Shown here in pieces: positions 1-11,210 of a stretch of 64,000 bases of DNA. The translations under genes were made by a program, and so were the position numbers. The notes beneath the pieces are model-generated. The model had not been told where the DNA came from and ran no database searches. It worked only from the letters and a program-made list of their open reading frames with translations. The DNA comes from Saccharina japonica (taxonomy: Eukaryota > Sar > Phaeophyceae > Laminariales > Laminariaceae): contig MEHQ01002309.1 of NCBI GenBank assembly GCA_008828725.1, positions 548,236 to 612,235 of the forward strand, in the 5' to 3' direction. Positions within the stretch are counted from its first letter, which is position 1, and each line of letters begins with the position of its first letter.

Positions 1-499
1 ACAGCAGGGAGGCAGCTGTTTGGTTCTATAGTGGGTTTTCGGAATTTCTGTGTTGGGAGTAACATTGCACCATAGTATTACGTGTAGTATCACGATATGA
101 GGATTTATGTCTTGTGTGATTGTGGACCTATTTTAAGTACGGCATATAGACATTATTATCATGACAGTGTGCTGCGACTAGGGAGGCTGTTCGTCACAAC
201 CGTTGGTCGTACGTTCGTCATAAGTCGCACCCATGTCTGATGTGTCTGATCGTGCGAATACGTACGTGTGGTTTGTGAAATTGGAATATGCGGCGGGATT
301 TTGTTTTCCCCGGGTGGGTTTTGGTAAGGGTAACATCTGGGACGGAGGGGTGAAGCCCCTTCCGTTCAGTTGTTCTTCTTTATGGTGGTTTCTAATATAC
401 ACCTTGGATAACATCTTCTCTCTCGCCTCATGGCAACCTCCGGAGTGTTCTCCAACTGCACCTCGTAACCGAGACAACCCCTTGCACGAATTGATCGAT
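1..499. other. No recognisable feature
   Basis: I see no convincing coding frame, repeat or RNA gene here. The short open frames on both strands lack splice context and resemble nothing I know. Confidence 0.4.
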
Positions 500-2640
500 T
501 AGATGGTGTCTATTAATTGGATTTGCCCAACCAAATAATTTCGATTGAAGGATGCTAATTGAAATTGTCCGGGCAACCGATTTTGGGTGCTGCCTGCTAA
601 TTGGAAATATGCCTACAACTGATTTCGGGTGCTGGCTGTTAATTGGAATTGCCGAGACACTTGATTTCAAATGCTATCTATGAAATGCAATCGTCCAACT
701 AAATGCTTTCGAGTTATTTCTATTAATTGGAATTGCCCACTCAAATTATTTCGAGTGAGATCTATCAGTCGGATTTGTATAGCCAATTTGTTCGAGTGTT
801 GTCTACCAATCGAAACTGCCCAACCAAATTATTTCAAGTACGGCTTATTGATTGGAATTGTCGAGGTCAGAAAAAAACAATCGAACACTAACAATTGGAA
901 GGTCAGGACAAAGCCTATTGACCCCACCAACAATTTAATTTGGAACGTCAGCACAGAAACTTATTGACCAAACCACTCCTATTGATAGGCAAGACCTTAA
1001 ACCAATTGTTGAAACAATTTCAATTGGAAGGTCAGGGCAGAAACCTATTGATCCGACCATTCCTATTAATAGAAAGGAACAGAACGGAATTATTGAAACA
1101 ATTCCAATTGGAAGGTGAGAGCAGAAACGGTTTGATTGAACCGTTCCAATTGTGAGACAAGACCAGAAAATAATTGCTGAAACATTATCTATTGGAAGGC
1201 CAGGACACAAACCTATTGGCCGAGCCATTCCTATTAATAGATGCACCAAGAAAGCAGTATATCGACCATTTCCATTTAAAAGGACTTCCGGAAGATCTAC
1301 TGTAAAAACAATAGTCCATTGTGGGTAGGTCCCATATCCTATTGAAGAAGTAATAAAGTATTGGGGTCTCCGGAGCGAAAAAGTTGCAGGAGACAGTTCC
1401 AGTTAATTAACAGAGCTCTAAAACAATTGCCTACGTAAGCAATTCCAATTAGTAGGTGGACTCAATATGTTGTTGTCTTTGTAATCCCAGTTGCAGCAAT
1501 ATGGTAAGAATCAATTGTCCGCCTCATTTCATTTAATAGACTTTTTGGTGGGTCTATTGTAGGCGCAATAGTCTATGGCGATACCTATTGTCCAAGGCTT
1601 AAGCAGGAAGGGAATGTAAAAAAAGTCCTAGTGATTAACCGGCCGCCAAACATTTTGTCCGATATATTTAATTGGCATCCTCCGAAATACAGTAGAGGAC
1701 ACCTAATAAGAAACAGGCTAATAAGAAAGCCAGGCTGAGATTTAGAGGAAAAAAATAGATTCGGGAGTCGACGTCTTGAAGATAATGTTGAAAGCACCCT
1801 CTCTCAGATAAGAAATCCAGCCTGGACCAGATTTCCTGTTTCTTATTAGGTATCCGGTACTGTATGTTGTCTGGTCGATTCCAATCAATAGACTGCTTCA
1901 TGAATCAATTGGTCCGGCAATTCCAATCGCTAGACAGCCTCACGAATCGTTTGCCTTTACAACTTTAAGAAATAGCTTTCTCACGCATACTACATTGATG
2001 TGTCAAATTCCAATTGCAGCGTCCGGAATCAATTGACAGGTAAGATAATGTTGTCTATTAAATGGAAATGCCTGATTGTCTGGTCAAGTTATTTCGAAGC
2101 CTGCCAAATAAATGAAATTGCCAGGACAATTATTAAGAAAGATGCCTATTAAATGGAATTGCCCGCGCAATTAATTTAGAAGGGTGTCAATTAAATGGAA
2201 TTGCAAGCACAATTTATTTGGGAGGATGTCAATTAAATGGAATTGCCAGCACAATTATTTTAGAGGGGTGTCAATTGAATAGAATTGCCAGCGCAATTCA
2301 TTTACGAAGGAGAATATTAATTAAATGGAATTGCCAGCACCGTTGGCACCGAAAATATTCTGCAATTGTCCATTAGCGTTACAATAGAATGGGATATCAT
2401 ATTTCAATAGACTATGGGTTTATCAATGGGATTTCGTTGGTAACTGTTTATAGCAATTACTTCAACCATTAATGTAGATGGGTGTATATTACGCCGGAGC
2501 ATAAATTGGGTGGACGATAGGGCCTGGTGGGTGTCTGTTAATAGAAATTGTCTGTACCATAGGGCTCGATGCGTTCCAATTAATTGGAATTGGCGACCAC
2601 AATTGCCAGTCAATTGTAAAAGGAAACTATTAATAGATAA
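500..2640. repeat. Degenerate AATTGG satellite, about 42-bp period
   Basis: The core ATTAATTGGAATTGCC followed by an AT-rich spacer recurs every 42-46 bases, for example near 726, 768, 809 and 851, and again near 2193, 2235, 2278 and 2323. Between about 880 and 1240 the monomers read differently (CAATTGGAAGGTCAGGACA...CCTATTGA), as a diverged or inverted subfamily. Monomers are too diverged for recent amplification. The array stops where the 5'-truncated SINE and the gene-A duplication begin. Short open frames inside it are accidental. Confidence 0.75.
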
Positions 2641-2670
2641 TTAGACCATTGTCTATTGTCCAGGGTGTGC

Positions 2671-2924
2671 TTTACTTGCAAAAACAAAAAGGAACTGATT
2701 GCTGAGAGCGCCTTCGTAACGTGGGTAGGCGGAACTGGACGCGAGTCGACGAGGGGAAAAAGTGCTGAAATATTCTCACCATAAAAATGCAAGGCACGTG
2801 CCGCAGTGGGGAGGGGGGGAAAGAGTCCACTTAGTGACCCCGGATCTGAGTTACGACTATTAATAAGAGGGGGAGAGAAAAGAAGGGCGAAAGTAATAAA
2901 TGGGATTAACAAAAAAAAACAAAA
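2671..2924 (+). mobile_element. tRNA-derived SINE, copy 1, lacking its tRNA-like head
   Basis: This matches the body of the full-length SINEs at 12,280 and 29,741: TTTACTTGCAAAAA, GCTGAGAGCGCC, the GTCGACGAGG segment, GATAAAAATGCAAGGCA-like, a GTAGTGGGGAGG purine run, GTGACCCCGGATCTGAG, then an oligo-A tail. The tRNA-like head with the A and B boxes is missing. Similarity starts abruptly at 2671, directly after satellite sequence. The same SINE sits at the same position in duplicate copy B (29,741), where the head is intact, so the missing head marks the duplication breakpoint rather than an independent truncated insertion. Confidence 0.8.
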
Positions 2925-3244
2925 TGGCGAGGGTGATGTCACTCAGGTGCTCAGCGATGCTGTCCCTGCGTTGAGCGTGGTCTTCCGGCCCGCTTGATAT
3001 ATTGCAGGACAGCTACAGTAGCTTGTCGCCATCATGTAGCAGGGAAGGTTGATGTACGACGGGCAGACGGCCAGTACAACAACCTGTCGAATGCGTTTAA
3101 CTGTACGTAGCGTGTGCATTTTCCCCCGAGATGGCCAGGCAATGGCCACCCTCATCTTGATCACTCTTCTCCTTGGTGTCCACATGCATTATGGCCGCAT
3201 AAGCGGCTTTTCTTCCAAACTACTCTCCTCCCACCATCACACTG

Positions 3245-3482
3245 TTGATGTCACCTCCTGCATTTATTGCCATAGAGAAAAGAGCCTCGACGCGTATATT
3301 TCCAACATGGGGGTGGTCTAGGCCGTAACGGAGTGTATCTATATATTACGACACCACCCACAATAACACACGTATCCACCTCTGTCAAAACAAATACCTG
3401 GTACATGCGACCGACAGTAAATGAGTAGCATCGCTCAAGGTGCCAAAACCGCCTTCGACAGCGAAACTGTCGGCTGCACACA
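3245..3482 (-). CDS. Possible 3' exon(s) of beta-helix gene A
   Basis: After a CAG acceptor near 3482 the minus strand reads ADSFAVEGGFGTLSDA, and further down GLDHPHVGNIRVEALFSMAINAGGD. Both have open counterparts in copy B (VDSFTVEGGVGTLSDA; GVDHPHVGNMRVEALVSVEINAEA) with mostly conservative differences. The phase implied by the acceptor does not fit the phase-2 end of the exon at 3671-3756, so either an exon is missing between them or these are not exons of this gene. Confidence 0.25.
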
Positions 3483-3670
3483 GCGTTCGTGTATAACGCA
3501 CACCGGGCACCTCTAACCGCCGCTTATTTCGACGCAAACAACGGCCACGAATCCTGTGCCGACATGGCCTGTGACCAAATCGGCCACAAGCTGAAGGGCA
3601 CGAAACTCAAACATGCACATGGTGTATCCCGCAAAATACTCCGCACCAAGTGCTGCTACCGACGAATCAC

Positions 3671-6600
3671 GTAGCCGAGACGCACACGTCATCACCGGGG
3701 AAGCCAATCAGAGTAGCCCCCTCCTCAACTTCGCCCACGGTGCAGTTGTCGTCGGTCTGCGCGGGAACCAAAGACAGGCGTTACGACAGATCAACAAGAA
3801 TTTGTGAGCAGAGCCGTTGTGTTGGCGTAACGGTCATGATGTGAAGCGGAGTGTCAACTCGTGCGGGCGCAACGCAAGCGAACGAGACGACTGCGAAACG
3901 CTCTTCCGCACCCTCAAGAAGCTCGTATGCACTACGTGACGGTTTGTGGGCAACGCAATATTGTTGGGAAAAACGTCGAGGTGGGCCCTCCGAGTGTCAC
4001 GTCGTGCGGGTACAAAACGAGCGCCCGAGTTTGCAGCATCTCCTTTCGCGCGCGCAGGAAGCATAATGTATGGTGCGATGGCATGGCACACTATACGTAT
4101 ATATCAGCTATATGTACAAGGCATGAGTGGACCATAGACAGCCCTAGGTAAGCAAATAAACGTGCAACTTCGGGTGGATACGCCCTGAGGGTGTCCGACG
4201 GGCAAGAAAAAAAAACTCTGAAGCATGGCAACAAGACATTCGGCACTATGCCCAATCGTACAACGGACGGAACAATGACTTACGCTGAACTCGGTATCAC
4301 CGACGATGGTGTTGTCCGCAAAGCGCACCACGGACGGCTTCTCGAAAGTAAGAGAGCCGACGCCAGATTCGACTACCTCGCCGCTGCGCAAGACACAGAA
4401 GGCACGAGCATGGGGGGGGGAGGCCGCACGTGTCACAGGACCATTGTCTTATTACCGCGTCCTTGCTGCAGCAAAAGTGCTGCCGGAGAGTTTATGCTTC
4501 GTGAACCATGCGTAGCATAACGAACGATTAAGTGCGGAAGCGGAACCGTCCGCCGTTCAACGGATAACTACAAAATATCAACCATGCACCGCCTTGAAAA
4601 TTTATGAATCCTGACACTCGAGGGGAATAACTCACTTTTGGAAAATCTGTCCGGAGAGGACAGCGAAGGCGCCACCTGAGTCGGCAGTGTTGCCGCTGAA
4701 CTTCACCGCCCTCTTGAACCTGTCACGCCGGAGAGACACGACGAAACATCAGTCGCTTCGCTGGCCTCGGGTGCATATGTTACGTAGTTTGCGAAACTCT
4801 GTAGAAACTTGGTGGCTAAGATCGAATGTGTGTACCCGCAGAGCGAGTTACACGAAAAACATGTGCCAACGCGCTACTGTTTGCTTGACGTACTCGACGT
4901 TGCGGTGCCACTGATACTTTGAATCACGAAGTTTTTGAATCACGAAGTTAAGCACATAGTTATCCTTGAACGAAGCGATGGCGGCGGTGAGTCAACCCCC
5001 CCAAAAAAGGAGTGTTCAATCACATCACTCCCTGCACCTAGGTGTTGCTACATCTGGAGCTACAACAAAAACATCACGACGGCAGTGGGGGTGCATCAAC
5101 GCCGTCCCCGACAGGGGGGAAAACTGTTGCATGCCTCCTATCCCATCACCTGCGAGCGATCAACACAACTGACTGCCGCCTCGCAATTGGTGGTTTCTGT
5201 CCACATATACACAATATAATAGTTGTGACCAAGCGAAGCTCTAGTAGTTCATCCCAATTCAAACGCATGTTGCACGCCACTTACGTGACGTCTCCACCCT
5301 CAACGGCGATACCACCACCGAAGTCTCCGGCTTCGTTGTTGTTGAACTGCACAGCGCGTCGGAAGCTGAATCGACAAAACAAAAACAAAACCGATTTGGT
5401 GTGTCACGCGCGAAGAGAAGGATCAACGAATATGTGAGGAATCTATACCAGGTGTGTATCAAGGTGGAGTATGCTTGACCCAGAAGTGGGACGAAAACGT
5501 GTTGGTGCTCTTTTTTCCAACGGGTATGTTGCCGAGCAGTAAATCTCCCGCGTGATATTCGAATGCATACCCGCTGCGGTTACCAGAAGTGCCCCCCGCT
5601 GTGCAGAGCTTCGGGAATCGTCGTCCAATTTCAAGCTGGTGCCAGCCCATTCCACATCCATTGGCGATTGTGACACTACGGTAGGGGGGTCATGTATAGG
5701 TGCTTGTTTTTCACCTGCACAGAGCCACCCGGCCGAGTGACTGCTTTACTGCGTTGTACTCATAACTGTTGTATTTCTGTTGTTGTTCTATATGCACCGC
5801 CAATAGAGGTTTTGTTGCGCAACGCCAACAAACCATGTGTAGGTCCAATTTTCAGTTAGATTCGGAGTCACTCGTCCGAGTGGCCAAAACCCGGTAGTGA
5901 AAACGTGGGTACCCCCCCTATCGTAGCACCAGTCGGCGATTGTAACACTACGATCGAGACACACACAAGTGACGTTACAGCATAAATCGAAGGCAGAAAG
6001 CCGCTACTACATCACGTATCGCATCAAAAGCGGAAACGCGATATTCGCGTTCATTGAAATGGGCTGCACTCACGTCAGCGATCCCAGTCGGTTAAGAACG
6101 GCGCCACCGTTGCCACGGCCGTTGGTGTCATTGAAGCGCGCCTTCCCGTAGAACCTACGTACGGGTGTTGGGCACAGCAGAGTTACAGGGGGTTTAGTGT
6201 CAGGTCGTGAAATGGAACTCCACGGGATGTTAACTACTAACTGAAGGGGCCGATTGCTACACGCGCGTCCCCATCAATACACGAAATAAGAATATACCTC
6301 ACCGAGTTCAAAGATCGATCTTGTATCTAACTGTTGCCATAGAGGGGAGAACCATATGGCCGGATGTGGGGTGATGTTTTGTATGTACGGACACCTATAG
6401 GATACTCTCCAATCGCGCAACCCGAGGGCCCATTGCTGAAATTCGCTAAACAGTGGTATCTACGCATCGTACTCCAGACGGGGTCAGGTAATTGGATCGT
6501 CTTCCACTACACCGTTGTTCGATGGCATAGTCTACCGCAGACAACCCCAATGACTTTGCTCTTCAAATCGTCGAGTCCTGGGGCAGGCGACCTAAACAAG

Positions 6601-9600
6601 GACCACGGCTCACTTCATGACTCCGCTGTTGAACACCGGCGTGCCTTCGGCGCCCCTGCATCTGGTGTTGCTGAACGTCGCGTCACCTCGGAAGCTGCAC
6701 ACCGTACGGAAGTGCCCCAATATTTTGAAACAGACGGCAAGGCTTCATATTAGAAAATGAGCACACCAATCCGAGCGATGAGCACAATGTGTCTTGCAGA
6801 AGGAGAGCGAGTTGGCGGCGAGTTTCACACGTATATCTTAAATCGAGCTGCTGCGGGTGGAATTTGTGACACTATACTCGTAGTTGCACTAGCAAAATCC
6901 CCCACTAGACTTTCATGGGCGGCATGCAATTCTAGGCCGTTTCTGTGCTATTACGGAGCACCATAGTAAATATGGCCAAATTCTGTTACTAAAAACAGGG
7001 AAATATATAGGTTTTTGGGTGTACCGTAGGTCCTATTTACTATGGCCCCCTGTAATAGGTTATTTAATGTATTTTAGAGGGGCAAAACGATCGCAGGTAC
7101 ACCTCGAAAATTGTCATAAAATGTGGATCCGCGGTGTATCCGACAAAACCATGTGATTTCGTTTTTGTCCTACCACAGTATAAGAGTGTTCCTCTTCCAC
7201 GGATGCAGAGATACACCTTAGTTCTCGTACAGTTTATATGCGGGCGACAAGACGAAAAACGGTGCCTGTCATTCTGCATTCTACGGGTACTGTTGACAGT
7301 GTCAAAATCTGGCATTTGTTTATATCGCGTCACGTGCAGCGCAGCAATTCTAGAGTGACGGGAAAGCGTCGGCGAAAACAAAACCCGGCAGACCAAGTGA
7401 AACAAACTACGTGGAACTCCCTGCAAAATACGAAATGTGTTGGCTGCGACCTCGTCTAGACCCAAGAAACAGATGGGGAGGAGTGAAATAGCAAAATGGT
7501 CAAATTTCCACTGGGTGGTAAACAAGTTAATTGGCACCTCATTTTGGAGGTGGAGTCATTCTGGATGTCGCATCCGTTAAAGCCTTCCAATTGGCTTCCG
7601 TTGTCGTCGAAAGTCACGGTCTTCGAGAACCTGGCAAAATCACGACCCGTCAGACAAGGATGGGTACGTCAGGCCTGAGGAGAAGGGGCGACATGGTTGG
7701 AAAACGCTGAGTGATGGTATCTGTATCGTTTAGCAACTTCAACTACAGACTGAAGACGACGGAATGACAAAAACATGTGCACACTGACCTCACGAATCCA
7801 CCGTCGGAGTTATCGACACCGATACCATCGTTTCCTCTGAACGTCGCATCGCCACGGAACCTGCCCAATCCAAACATGCGGTCACAGGCGAGGTTAAATG
7901 AGAAACCCATTTTCGTTCGGCAGATGAATCATGTTTTAAACGAATAAACAAAAGCTACGTCGCGAACGTCAAGTGGGTCTGCCGCCTGAGGCTGCCAATA
8001 TGCAAAAGCGGATTGAGCGAGACGCCCCACACTTTTGAAGGGGTGAGCGAATACCGACCAAGCCAGGTCTGCGGGGGCAGCCGTGGTCGGTCATGCCCCC
8101 CATGAAGGAGCGTTACAAACGCCGTGTCAAAGCCAACAGTGCCGTTACGTTTAAGCACGTTTTCCCGCTCGAGCGCGAGTCGCCCTTCAATCGCATCTTC
8201 ACTCCGTTTTCTTCTGACAACTCGTACAAGTATGGAGGCGAACAAACCCTATACGGACGCGACGAGGGCTGCGAAACCTGACGGATCTCTATACGACCGT
8301 TTGGTACCACCGACTGACGCGGCACTATCGCCTCGAGGTACCCTCTTCTCACTTTAGGGTGCCGGTGTTCACCGGGATGGCATTGACGTTGTTCTCGAGG
8401 AGCGCCGTCTTCTTGAACCTGCCGCACGAATACAAACGCAGAAAATCACACAGTAGCTTCACATTAGCCGTAAAAATTGTGAACGCGGGTAGTTCTTGTT
8501 GAAATCGTGAACGCCTCGCGGGTGAGAGTTCGTCGCCAGAGAAACAGGTTCTACGTAGATCCGCCTTACCGGTGGATCTACGAAACATAGTAGATACCCA
8601 TGCTGTGCCCCGACAAATAGCTGGAATACTGGTAATATTGTTTTACCCGTTTTTCTACAAATACGCGCGACGCATTGCGAGAGATTGCTTGGTGTGCCAG
8701 CTATTAATAACCGCTCAACAATGTGAACCACAAAAGGGTACGAGTAGCCCAAAGGATTCGCGGGTTTTGCTCCGATCCCAGGCATGGATGAATACGTGTT
8801 TCGCAACGCTCTTGAGGCACGATACGTCCAGGGTGTAACAGCACTGCCTGCCTGTCTGCCTGCCAACGAAATGTATGGATGGACTCCGGACATACCCTCC
8901 CCCCAGACAACGTTCGGCGTACACATGTCCTACCGCAACGTTGCGCGGCAAACCAACGCTCTGTATGTCGTTGCCACTACAAAAAGGTTCAAAGCCACCG
9001 AAGATAAACCAAACCCCAGCAATGAGGTACCACGTCAGTATACACGATATAGGCGACATCGAACAAGCACCGGCCCAGCTGCATCACAAAGGATTCGTCA
9101 ACTAAATTCGCAAGAAATTCGTATCATTGCCAAACGTCCACGGTGCACAATGTCCGTCGGCCTTTCTACACCGACTCGGGGCGAAGCGGGTCACGTAGTC
9201 GGGGGTGGGCCCTGCCGAATATACTCACTCTATGCTCCCGAAGTTCTCAAGCAAGATGTCCACGTTGTCGACCTCCTGGAGTGTGGCGTCCCCGTTGAAG
9301 GTGAGGCTGGAGCCGGCGCCTATCTCGATCAGCGAGCCCGAAGGAAAGTCCTCAGTCGACGACTGCACCGACACCACACAACACAACACAACGGAACGGC
9401 GGTTTGTGGAAATATACGATAAGCCTGCACGTTGTTTTTACGGGATTTTAGGGGAAGTCCCACAGTGCGCGAGGGCGTTCGACGACGACGCCAGGAAGTG
9501 GTTCAATAGGATACAGCCCAGGGATGCGGTTTGTGGGGTGTATAATACCGCCATGCACAAGAACAAAGCATGCAACCGAGCGTTCACCATGGGTTATTAT

Positions 9601-11133
9601 AGGAAATCCTGAAAGCATCAGTTTTCCCCCGACAAAAAAAACGGCGGCCTCCAGTGGCGCATCGTCGTACCCGTTACGACAAAATCGGCCTCATACACAC
9701 AGAGTCATTGCCCTTTTTACAAATTGCCTGCCAATGCACAGTAGTGTTCAACCTTGGAATACGAATGTCATACTCTTAAAGGCTCGCGACTGGTGGATTT
9801 ACCGAGGCTCACATCATTAGGCCCGAACAGGGTTTCGGGCATGTCGAACACGAGCGCGGCCCCAGGCATAACGAGGAAGGCCACGTTGATAAACCTGAGG
9901 ATGATGGGACGAAGCAAATTTCGATTGATGTTCATCGTGGTCGAAGTGGGTGCCACTAAATCAACGAGTTATTGTGGACCCAAACAAAATGGAACCAACA
10001 CTGTGTACCATCGCCGGCTACAATTCGTTAGCCCTCGATCCTTGTATGTGTATGAGTATCACACCAAGTACGTCATATTCTTCGTTTTGGGGGCGTCCAC
10101 TTCCTGGAACTGTCGTGGCCACAACGAAAGGCTACTTACTCCCAGGGCTGCCTTTCCAGAAGCTGTTCGAGTTAAACGTATCGTGTACCAGATAAAATCG
10201 ATTGCGTCAGCTGTGATAATCCACACTGGTTCGGAAAAGCATATATTACGGAGGACCATAGTAAATAGGACCAAATATTTTCAGTAAAAATAGGTAAATA
10301 TATAGGTGTTTGTGTGTACCGTAGGTCTTACTAACTATGTTCCTCTGTAACAGTTCCAACTACATATCGGACTATTGCGGGGGGGCATAGTAAATAGGAG
10401 GTACACACAAAACCTATATAATTACCTATTTTTACTACAATAACAAAACTAGGTATGGTATTGATCATAGGCGCGACGTTAAAACTGAATGCGTTCGACT
10501 AGGCTTATGCATGCGGGCTTATCTGGAGACCTGTACGATACCCGCGACTGGAGTAGCACACAGTAGTATTAATGGTACAGAAGTAGCAAGTTGGCGATTA
10601 TCCCCTGGATCTCCAACTAGTTTGGGACGTCACGCCTGATGTCAACATCCGGGACCAGGATCTTCCAGTTTCTCATTATTGATACGTCAGCGCAATTTAC
10701 TACTGTGCGTAGCTCTTCGTAGTGGTGCGGGAACCTATACTCTTAATAGGGTACAAACACACCGTTTGGCTGCATCTTCGACGCAGTCTTTTGGCGAAAT
10801 TGACAACGTTAACACTTGCGCAAGTGATCGGGAGTACCTGAGACACCTCAGACGCAGCTATTATAGCATTTACAAGCGCCCGAATGTTCTGTATTGATAT
10901 CGTACACATGACACAGCCGTATGCAAAATAAACGTCCGTATTCTTACTGCACGGCGTTGTCGCTTTTGATGGTGAGAGTCCCGCCTTCGATGACGACCTG
11001 CTCCACTTCCATGCTGTTCGTGTCTGCGTCCAGTGCTGGGCAGTCGATGACCCCCACGTTCAGGGTAATGGTGGTGTCTCCGGTCAAGGGCGAAGGAACG
11101 TCCAGGGAGTTGTCCAGGGCGTCGCAGGCCGCC
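3671..11133 (-). CDS. Pmp-like beta-helix repeat protein, copy A, at least 12 exons (partial)
   Basis: Exons, in transcription order: 10948-11133, 9813-9894, 9229-9362, 8353-8418, 7789-7860, 7538-7630, 6614-6694, 6074-6154, 5285-5365, 4636-4719, 4284-4383, 3671-3756. Each has an AG acceptor and a GT donor (mostly GTGAG or GTAAG). Phases agree at every junction, giving about 382 codons. Most introns are phase 2; those after exons 2 and 11 are phase 0. The protein is a chain of roughly 27-residue units with FxxN and GGA-type turns, clearest in exon 10 (VKFSGNTADSGGAFAV), exon 9 (VQFNNNEAGDFGGGIAV) and exon 8 (ARFNDTNGRGNGGAVL). This is the signature of polymorphic outer membrane protein repeats, which fold as right-handed beta-helices and in eukaryotes are usually predicted to be extracellular. 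Exon 1 begins with one leftover base, so 5' exons (and any signal peptide) are missing; the duplication ends there. The 3' end is not defined. Substrate or partner is unknown. Confidence 0.75.
3849..4011. repeat. 143-bp tandem gain in copy A intron
   Basis: GAGTGTCA followed by TCGTGCGGG occurs at 3849 and again at 3992. Copy B has only one such site (near 31,030), so copy A carries an extra 143 bases between two short direct repeats. It lies in the intron between exons 11 and 12. Confidence 0.5.
5681..5934. mobile_element. MITE-like element with GGTAGGGGGG/CCCCCCTA ends, copy in gene A intron
   Basis: A 254-bp insertion absent from the paralogous intron in copy B (near 32,985). The same element is at 61,955-62,239: shared blocks include CACCTGCACAGAGCCAC, TTCTATATGCACCGCCA, GGTCCAATTTTCAGTTAGA and CCGAGTGGCCAAAACCCGG. 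It begins GTAGGGGGGTCATGTAT and ends TACCCCCCCTATCGTAGCACCAGTC. An 18-base direct repeat, GGCGATTGTRACACTACG (17 of 18 identical), flanks it at 5663-5680 and 5935-5952. The target itself resembles the element's terminal repeat, so the true target duplication could be shorter. No coding capacity. Confidence 0.75.
6955..7050. mobile_element. Short MITE, CATAGTAAATA family, copy 1
   Basis: About 96 bp with inverted ends (CCATAGTAAATA... and ...TATTTACTATGG) and an internal AATATATAGG...GTGTACCGTAGG block. It is missing from the equivalent intron of copy B (near 33,985). It shares ends and core with the elements at 10,250 and 10,377. Confidence 0.65.
10250..10346 (+). mobile_element. Short MITE, CATAGTAAATA family, copy 2
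   Basis: It begins GGACCATAGTAAATAGGACC and ends near TACTAACTATGTTCC, with the internal GTAAAAATAGGTAAATATATAGG and TGTGTACCGTAGG blocks. The flanks read ATATTA and TAACAG, compatible with a short TA-rich target duplication. It is absent at the equivalent site of copy B near 37,615. Confidence 0.65.
10377..10438 (-). mobile_element. Short MITE, CATAGTAAATA family, truncated copy 3
   Basis: GGGGGCATAGTAAATAGGAGGTACACACA...CCTATTTTTACTAC is the reverse complement of one half of copy 2, which lies 31 bases away. One terminal repeat is missing. The pair sits in an intron of gene A only. Confidence 0.55.
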
Positions 11134-11210
11134 CTATTATGGTAGAGCAGAGAACAGCGGTAAACGAACAACGCGGCACATCAGTAGTGGTTAAAGGAGC
11201 GATACATCGT

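Larger units (their letters stand above)
2671..11210. repeat. Segmental duplication, copy A (8.5 kb)
   Basis: This block aligns collinearly, exons and introns, with 29,829-38,410. It begins inside a SINE and ends just upstream of exon 1 of the beta-helix gene, where the two copies diverge near AAAGGAGCGATACATCGT versus AAAGGAGCGCTATATCGT. Exons are more alike than introns by eye. Copy-specific insertions in A are the elements at 5681-5934, 6955-7050, 10,250-10,346 and 10,377-10,438, and a 143-bp tandem gain at 3849-4011. Confidence 0.85.

Noticed and set aside
2950..11200. Bacterial origin of the Pmp-like sequence
   Set aside because: The coding blocks are split by GT-AG introns that match in two paralogues and are embedded in eukaryotic repeats.
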